This document shows positions 60,004-64,000 of a stretch of DNA of 64,000 nt, in pieces; position 1 is the stretch's first letter; every line of letters begins with the position of its first letter. This DNA comes from Planctomycetota bacterium (GTDB taxonomy: Bacteria > Planctomycetota > UBA1135 > GCA-002686595). Both the position numbers and the translations under genes were made by a program. The notes under the pieces were generated by a model, which was not told where the DNA came from, searched no databases, and worked only from the letters and a program-made list of their open reading frames with translations. The stretch is taken from the NCBI GenBank assembly GCA_014238415.1, contig JABABA010000004.1, positions 124,001 through 188,000 of the forward strand. The letters run 5' to 3'.

Positions 60004-62043
60004 TCACTTTCCCTTGGCGCGGGCTTTGCTGGCGGATTTCACAGGGGTCCTTTTGGATCTGCTCGCCGACCGTTTACTTGCTTTCTTGGTGCTGGTCTTC
60101 TTCTTGCCCCTCTTGGCTGGTTTGATCACGCCGTCGATCACCATTCCATTGGCCTTTCTCAGTTTCACCAGGTCTTTGGCCTGCTGGCGCATATCGCGCT
60201 GGGTCTCACGGGTCTGACGCCTCGCCTCGCCGAGCTTCAACTTGGCGGCTTTGATTTCCGTTCGCAGGGTCTTGAGAAGGCGATCCCGCATTCCGAGGTC
60301 TGTGCGCACATTGTGCAGTTCCTTGTCAACCGCGCTTGAGGTCTTGCGGGCTTCGACAAGTTCACTGCGCAGATCGCCAACCCGGCTGGTCAATTCGATG
60401 ACTTTTTCATCTCGCCGCTGTTGTTGGTTGGCGTTGTTCTCGATCTGCCTGGCTTGACGGTTGGATACACTGCGCTCGGTTCTGAGTTCGCGAGTGCGTT
60501 CTCCAAGTTCGATTGTCCCTTGTTTCCGGCGCTCGGTCTCCTTGTTGGCTCGATTCTCGAGAATCGCATGCTGGCGATTCAAGACCTTCAGTTGTTGTTC
60601 CAATTCGGCCACTTGCGCGGGTAGAGGATCAAGAGCTTCCTTGCGCTGCCTGGTTTCTTGGAGTTCCTTTGTTTGAGCCTCCAACTTACTGTTGAGTTCC
60701 GCTTGAATGCTCTCGGCTTCCTGGTACGTACGCTCCACTTGATCTGGGAGTGCTGTCAATTTGTCCAGTTGTGTTTGTAGAGCGGTCAATTGTTTGGTGT
60801 TCTGGGCCTGTTTTGCATCGGCTTGAGCTTGCATCCGATCTATTTGGCGGTCTCGTTCAGCCAGCAGGGCACCGGCGGGTTCTAGCTCACGCAACTGCTT
60901 GCGTACATCGCGCAAGTCCTCGCGCAGATTGTTGACCTGCTCTTGTCGTCGCTCGCCTTCGACGCTCAATTCACCCTCGCGCTTGGCGAGTGCAAGACGC
61001 AGAGGCTGCAATTCGGCCACCCGATGGGCGGCTTCGTCAGAGGCCTGCCCGTACTCGTGTTCAAGCTCTTTCAGTTGAAACTGGGCCTGCTTCAAGTCAG
61101 CTTCGCATACGGACAAGAGCGCGGGGATCGGGCGCAGGGTCTCAAGCTCCTCCGATAGGGCAGCAGTGTCTTCTGCCGCTTGCGCCTCCGCTTGAGACAA
61201 GCGAGCATTCAGCAATTCCAAGTCCTGTTCCTTCTCGGAGAGCTGTGACTTGAGGGGGTCAAGTTCCTCGACCTGGTCTTCGAGAGTGACGATGCGTTCT
61301 GCAACTGCAGTGCGATCCTCTTTCACGGAATGCTTGAGAGCGCGCAGTTCACTTTCCCGTTGATCCAGTCGTGCAGGCAGGGGCTCCAGCTTGAGCCATT
61401 TGCCTTCGAGGGCATCCGCCCGAAGTCGAGCTTCGTCTCGTTCCCGCCGTAACGAATCGAGTTGCGCTGTTGCGGTTTCTAGCTTGCGGGGAAGAGGTTC
61501 AAGTTGCTGCACCCGCTGGGTTATTGTCTGGCGCTCAGTGGCATGATCACTTAGCAACCTGTCACACTCTGCTTCTGCTGCAGCTGCAGTGGCCTTACTT
61601 TTCTCGACGATGGTTTGAAGGTTGTCTCGCTCGCTGGAGACTTCTCTCAAGGCCGCGGCCCGGCGTTTTGATTCTTGAGTGGCTTTGGTGTGTTCTGTTT
61701 GCAGGGCTTCTGTGGTCTGGCTTATCTGCGCAAGCTTGTTGCCCCTATCCACGAGCCTCGCTTTCAGGTCTGCTTGAACTGCAGCGGCGCGGTTTGCGAT
61801 CTCTTCGAGCTGCTTGGCCTTGGCTACCAGGCTCGCGTGTTGAGAGCGCATGCTTTCGTTGGTCGCCTGGTTTTGTTTGAGGTCAGTTACTGCCTGCTCA
61901 CGATCCATATCACACATGTGGAACTTGCGGTCCCACAGCTCTTGCTGTACACGCCGCTGGACGCGGCCGCGCTCCACGGCAATTACATAACCAATGAAAC
62001 CGCCCAGGCATCCGCCACCTAGCATTAAGAGGAGTTCTTGCAT
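60004..62043 (-). CDS. membrane-anchored long coiled-coil protein with basic Lys/Ser/Ala tail
   Basis: From the ATG at 62043 the 679-residue protein has one N-terminal transmembrane helix (about residues 3-22, ELLLMLGGGCLGGFIGYVIA), followed by about 590 residues of heptad-rich coiled coil, with recurring LEPLPARL-like breaks roughly every 70-80 residues (EPLPRKL, EPLPARLDQ, DPLKSQL, RPIPALL, QPLRLAL, DPLPAQV). The last 45 residues are a Lys/Ser/Ala/Arg-rich tail (KKKTSTKKASKRSASR) like those of H1-type bacterial proteins. The frame is open to an upstream start at 62280, but that extension precedes the membrane helix and looks unlike coding sequence. A role in cell structure or in tethering DNA or polyanions to the membrane is possible. 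Confidence 0.78.
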   Translation of the reverse strand: MQELLLMLGGGCLGGFIGYVIAVERGRVQRRVQQELWDRKFHMCDMDREQAVTDLKQNQATNESMRSQHASLVAKAKQLEEIANRAAAVQADLKARLVDRGNKLAQISQTTEALQTEHTKATQESKRRAAALREVSSERDNLQTIVEKSKATAAAAEAECDRLLSDHATERQTITQRVQQLEPLPRKLETATAQLDSLRRERDEARLRADALEGKWLKLEPLPARLDQRESELRALKHSVKEDRTAVAERIVTLEDQVEELDPLKSQLSEKEQDLELLNARLSQAEAQAAEDTAALSEELETLRPIPALLSVCEADLKQAQFQLKELEHEYGQASDEAAHRVAELQPLRLALAKREGELSVEGERRQEQVNNLREDLRDVRKQLRELEPAGALLAERDRQIDRMQAQADAKQAQNTKQLTALQTQLDKLTALPDQVERTYQEAESIQAELNSKLEAQTKELQETRQRKEALDPLPAQVAELEQQLKVLNRQHAILENRANKETERRKQGTIELGERTRELRTERSVSNRQARQIENNANQQQRRDEKVIELTSRVGDLRSELVEARKTSSAVDKELHNVRTDLGMRDRLLKTLRTEIKAAKLKLGEARRQTRETQRDMRQQAKDLVKLRKANGMVIDGVIKPAKRGKKKTSTKKASKRSASRSKRTPVKSASKARAKGK

Positions 62044-62450
62044 TTCTTGCTTGTCTTTCGGAAGGCGCGTAGCAGGGGGCAGTGCCTTTCTGCCCAGTTG
62101 GATTCCCTGCACGCGCAACGTCATCGATGCTAGCGATCTCTGATAGTGATTTCCCCCTTCGCCTGGGGTCTCTTGGAGCTGTTTTGGATTCTCCGCAGGG
62201 GGTGCGTGAGCCTGGTAGGGCTTCTCCATAGGGGAAGGCATGGCTGACAGGGTCAGATGCTCACTCGTCAGGAGGGTCACCGGTGATGTTCACTGAAGCC
62301 CATTGCGCCCCTCGGCTTCCGCTGAGAGCCAATATGGCCCTGTTCGGGGCACCTGGAAGGACCACGCCAACCTCACGACCAGGGGGGCGACTCCCTTGCA
62401 GCAGTCGGAACGCAAGGGTTGCCTCAGGCAACGCTAGGATCACCATCTGC
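62044..62450. other. divergent intergenic region between the coiled-coil and hrpB genes
   Basis: About 400 bp between divergent genes, shrinking to 170 bp if the coiled-coil gene starts at 62280. No other gene is supported. It should contain promoters for both directions. No strong hairpin or repeat is seen. Confidence 0.35.
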
Positions 62451-64000
62451 ATGTTGTCCTTGCCCGTTGATCAGGTTCTGCCAGAACTGCTTCAAGCCCT
62501 AGACGTCAGCGGTGCAGTGGTGCTGGTGGCCCCTCCGGGAGCAGGCAAGACCACCCGGGTGCCTCCAGCCATGGTGCGGGGCAAGGGAACGATTTGGGTC
62601 TTGGAGCCGCGGCGTATCGCGGCCCGTGCAGCTGCGCGGCGTGTAGCCCAGGAACAGGGTTGGACCCTGGGAGAAGAGGTGGGCTGGGCTGTGCGTTTCG
62701 AGAAGAAGTTCAAGCCGACTTCGAAAATTGTCTTTTGCACAGAGGGGGTCCTGTTGCGGCGTTTGCAAGCGGACCCGTTTCTGGAAGGGGTCGACGCCCT
62801 GGTGCTGGATGAGTTTCATGAGCGCCACATGGAAGGGGACCTGGCTCTCGCAATGGCTGAACGAGTGCGTAGCAGCGTACGCGAGGACTTGCGGCTCGTG
62901 GTCATGAGCGCCACTCTGATCGCTGAGCCTATTTCTGAGTTCTTGCGTGCGAAGGTGGTGCGTTCCGAGGGTCGGCAGTTTGATGTGGATGAGCGCTACT
63001 TGCCACTCTTGCCCAGAGAGACGCCCGAGGATCATCTGCAACGAGCCGTCGAGATTGCACTTGCAGGCTCGCCCGGGAATGTGCTTGTCTTTCTCCCTGG
63101 TGCGGGAGAAATGCGCCGAGCCCGCCGGAGGATTGAGTCTTGGATTTCTAGCTTGGGCCTCGACCTGCACGACTTGCATGGCAGTCTTTCACCGCAGGAA
63201 CAGGACCTTGCCTTGACCGGGGGAGGCCGTCGTCGTGTAGTTCTTTCAACCAATGTGGCCGAATCCAGCGTTACCGTGGATGGGGTCACTGCGGTAGTGG
63301 ATTCAGGTCTAGCGCGTATCTTGCGTCATGATCCATCGGTGGGCCTGGATCGCTTGGGCCTTGAGCGCATTGCTGCGGATGCGGCAGCTCAACGAGCGGG
63401 ACGCGCAGGGCGCATTGGTCCTGGCCTTGTATTGCGTCTTTGGAGCGGTATCGACCAACGCACTCTCAGGCCAACCGAGGAACCGGAGGTGCGGCGGCTC
63501 GATCTGGCTGGACCGGTGTTGCAGTTGCTCTCTTTTGGGGAACCGGATCCAGCGGAGTTTCCTTGGTTCGAAACGCCTAGGCCCGAGGCACTGGACAACG
63601 CAGTGGCGTTGCTTGATCGCTTGGGAGCCACCGATCATGGTGTTCTGACCAAGATGGGTCGTTCCCTCGCGGCTTTGCCCGTGCACCCTCGCCTCGGGCG
63701 GTTGTTGGTGGCAGGCCATGGTGAAGGCGTGCCTCATGAGGCCGCTCTGGTGGCGGCCTTGCTGGGGGAGCGCGATCCCTTTGAACATAGGCAGGGTCCT
63801 GTGGACGGTGGCGAGTCGGATCTGGATGAGCGTTTAGACGCCTTGGAATCTCTGGCACGCACCAAACGAGCTCCTGGCGGCTTGCGCCCGGGTCCCGGGC
63901 TCAATGTGCTTCGTTCTCGGGACCAACTGGCGTCCATGCTGAATCGGGCCCTGGGTCAGGCACCGCCGCCCGGCGATCCAGATGACGCTCTGCTTCGTGC
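62451..64000 (+). CDS. hrpB: ATP-dependent helicase HrpB (partial, 3' end outside window)
   Basis: HrpB is a DEAH-box superfamily-2 helicase. From the ATG at 62451 the first 516 residues are present of about 800-850. Motif I is APPGAGKTTRVP (about residues 27-38), Ia is LEPRRIAARAAARR, motif II is LDEFHERH, motif III is VVMSATL, motif V is VVLSTNVAESSVTVDGV, and motif VI is QRAGRAGRIGPG. The HA2/winged-helix region has begun (LTKMGRSLAALPVHPRLG). The frame is open to the window edge. The cellular function of HrpB is not well defined in bacteria. Confidence 0.94.
   Translation, partial: MLSLPVDQVLPELLQALDVSGAVVLVAPPGAGKTTRVPPAMVRGKGTIWVLEPRRIAARAAARRVAQEQGWTLGEEVGWAVRFEKKFKPTSKIVFCTEGVLLRRLQADPFLEGVDALVLDEFHERHMEGDLALAMAERVRSSVREDLRLVVMSATLIAEPISEFLRAKVVRSEGRQFDVDERYLPLLPRETPEDHLQRAVEIALAGSPGNVLVFLPGAGEMRRARRRIESWISSLGLDLHDLHGSLSPQEQDLALTGGGRRRVVLSTNVAESSVTVDGVTAVVDSGLARILRHDPSVGLDRLGLERIAADAAAQRAGRAGRIGPGLVLRLWSGIDQRTLRPTEEPEVRRLDLAGPVLQLLSFGEPDPAEFPWFETPRPEALDNAVALLDRLGATDHGVLTKMGRSLAALPVHPRLGRLLVAGHGEGVPHEAALVAALLGERDPFEHRQGPVDGGESDLDERLDALESLARTKRAPGGLRPGPGLNVLRSRDQLASMLNRALGQAPPPGDPDDALLR

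Noticed and set aside
62044-62280. Extending the coiled-coil protein to an upstream start at 62280
   Set aside because: The added 79 residues precede the membrane helix, are Pro/Gln-rich and look unlike an N-terminal domain; the start at 62043 puts the helix at the N terminus as expected for a signal anchor.

Overview
This 64 kb window looks like a chromosomal fragment of a planctomycete-type (PVC group) bacterium. The GC content is high and coding is dense. The markers are a tandem pair of prenyltransferase/squalene-cyclase-fold repeat proteins, a Tat-exported DUF1501-like protein beside a DUF1549-like protein, a ten-haem cytochrome, several sulfatase-fold proteins, EF-hand secreted proteins and a divergent sigma-70 factor. 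Shine-Dalgarno sites are mostly weak, many genes start with GTG or TTG, and 4-nt overlaps are common. There is no rRNA, phage, transposase or CRISPR array. Phylum assignment is an inference from gene content.

Layout. 1-3.8 kb (minus strand): a split transketolase (C half transcribed first), an S41 protease and the start of tsaD, which runs off the left edge. 4.2-9.3 kb: a secreted EF-hand protein with 45-bp repeats, a QueD-type pterin synthase, a short-chain dehydrogenase, membrane proteins and a beta-barrel protein. 9.5-12.2 kb: tRNA-Phe, a DUF971 protein, ArfB and a porin-like protein. 12.2-16 kb: def-ribF (minus), then a TPR protein, rpsT and a DUF1499-like protein. 16-21.9 kb (minus): two paralogous prenyltransferase-fold proteins separated by a 30-bp perfect inverted repeat, a SurA-like chaperone and a degenerate CPBP-family membrane protein. 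22-27.5 kb (minus): mfd, rnc and dgt. 27.6-29.7 kb: a methyltransferase and an acyl-CoA dehydrogenase.

30-37.7 kb holds the most unusual block. A divergent sigma-70 factor is followed by a short DUF1549-like protein, a Tat-exported alkaline-phosphatase-fold protein and a 1325-residue protein that joins ten CxxCH haem sites, an LVIVD-type beta-propeller and about nine EF-hand loops. 37.8-45.4 kb is a compact lipoate and 2-oxoacid dehydrogenase operon: lipA, E1alpha-1, E1beta, E2, E1alpha-2, E3, lipB. It carries everything needed to make and lipoylate the complex, plus two different E1alpha subunits. A clear terminator closes it.

45.8-64 kb: an HDOD-REC-GGDEF signalling protein, a PHP/DUF3604-type lipoprotein, a DinB-like protein, a CAT-anticodon tRNA that resembles tRNA-Ile2, addB-addA recombination genes, an arylsulfatase with its formylglycine cysteine, a secreted helical protein, a sulfatase-fold lipoprotein without the nucleophile, a membrane-anchored coiled-coil protein with a histone-like basic tail, and the start of hrpB, which runs off the right edge.
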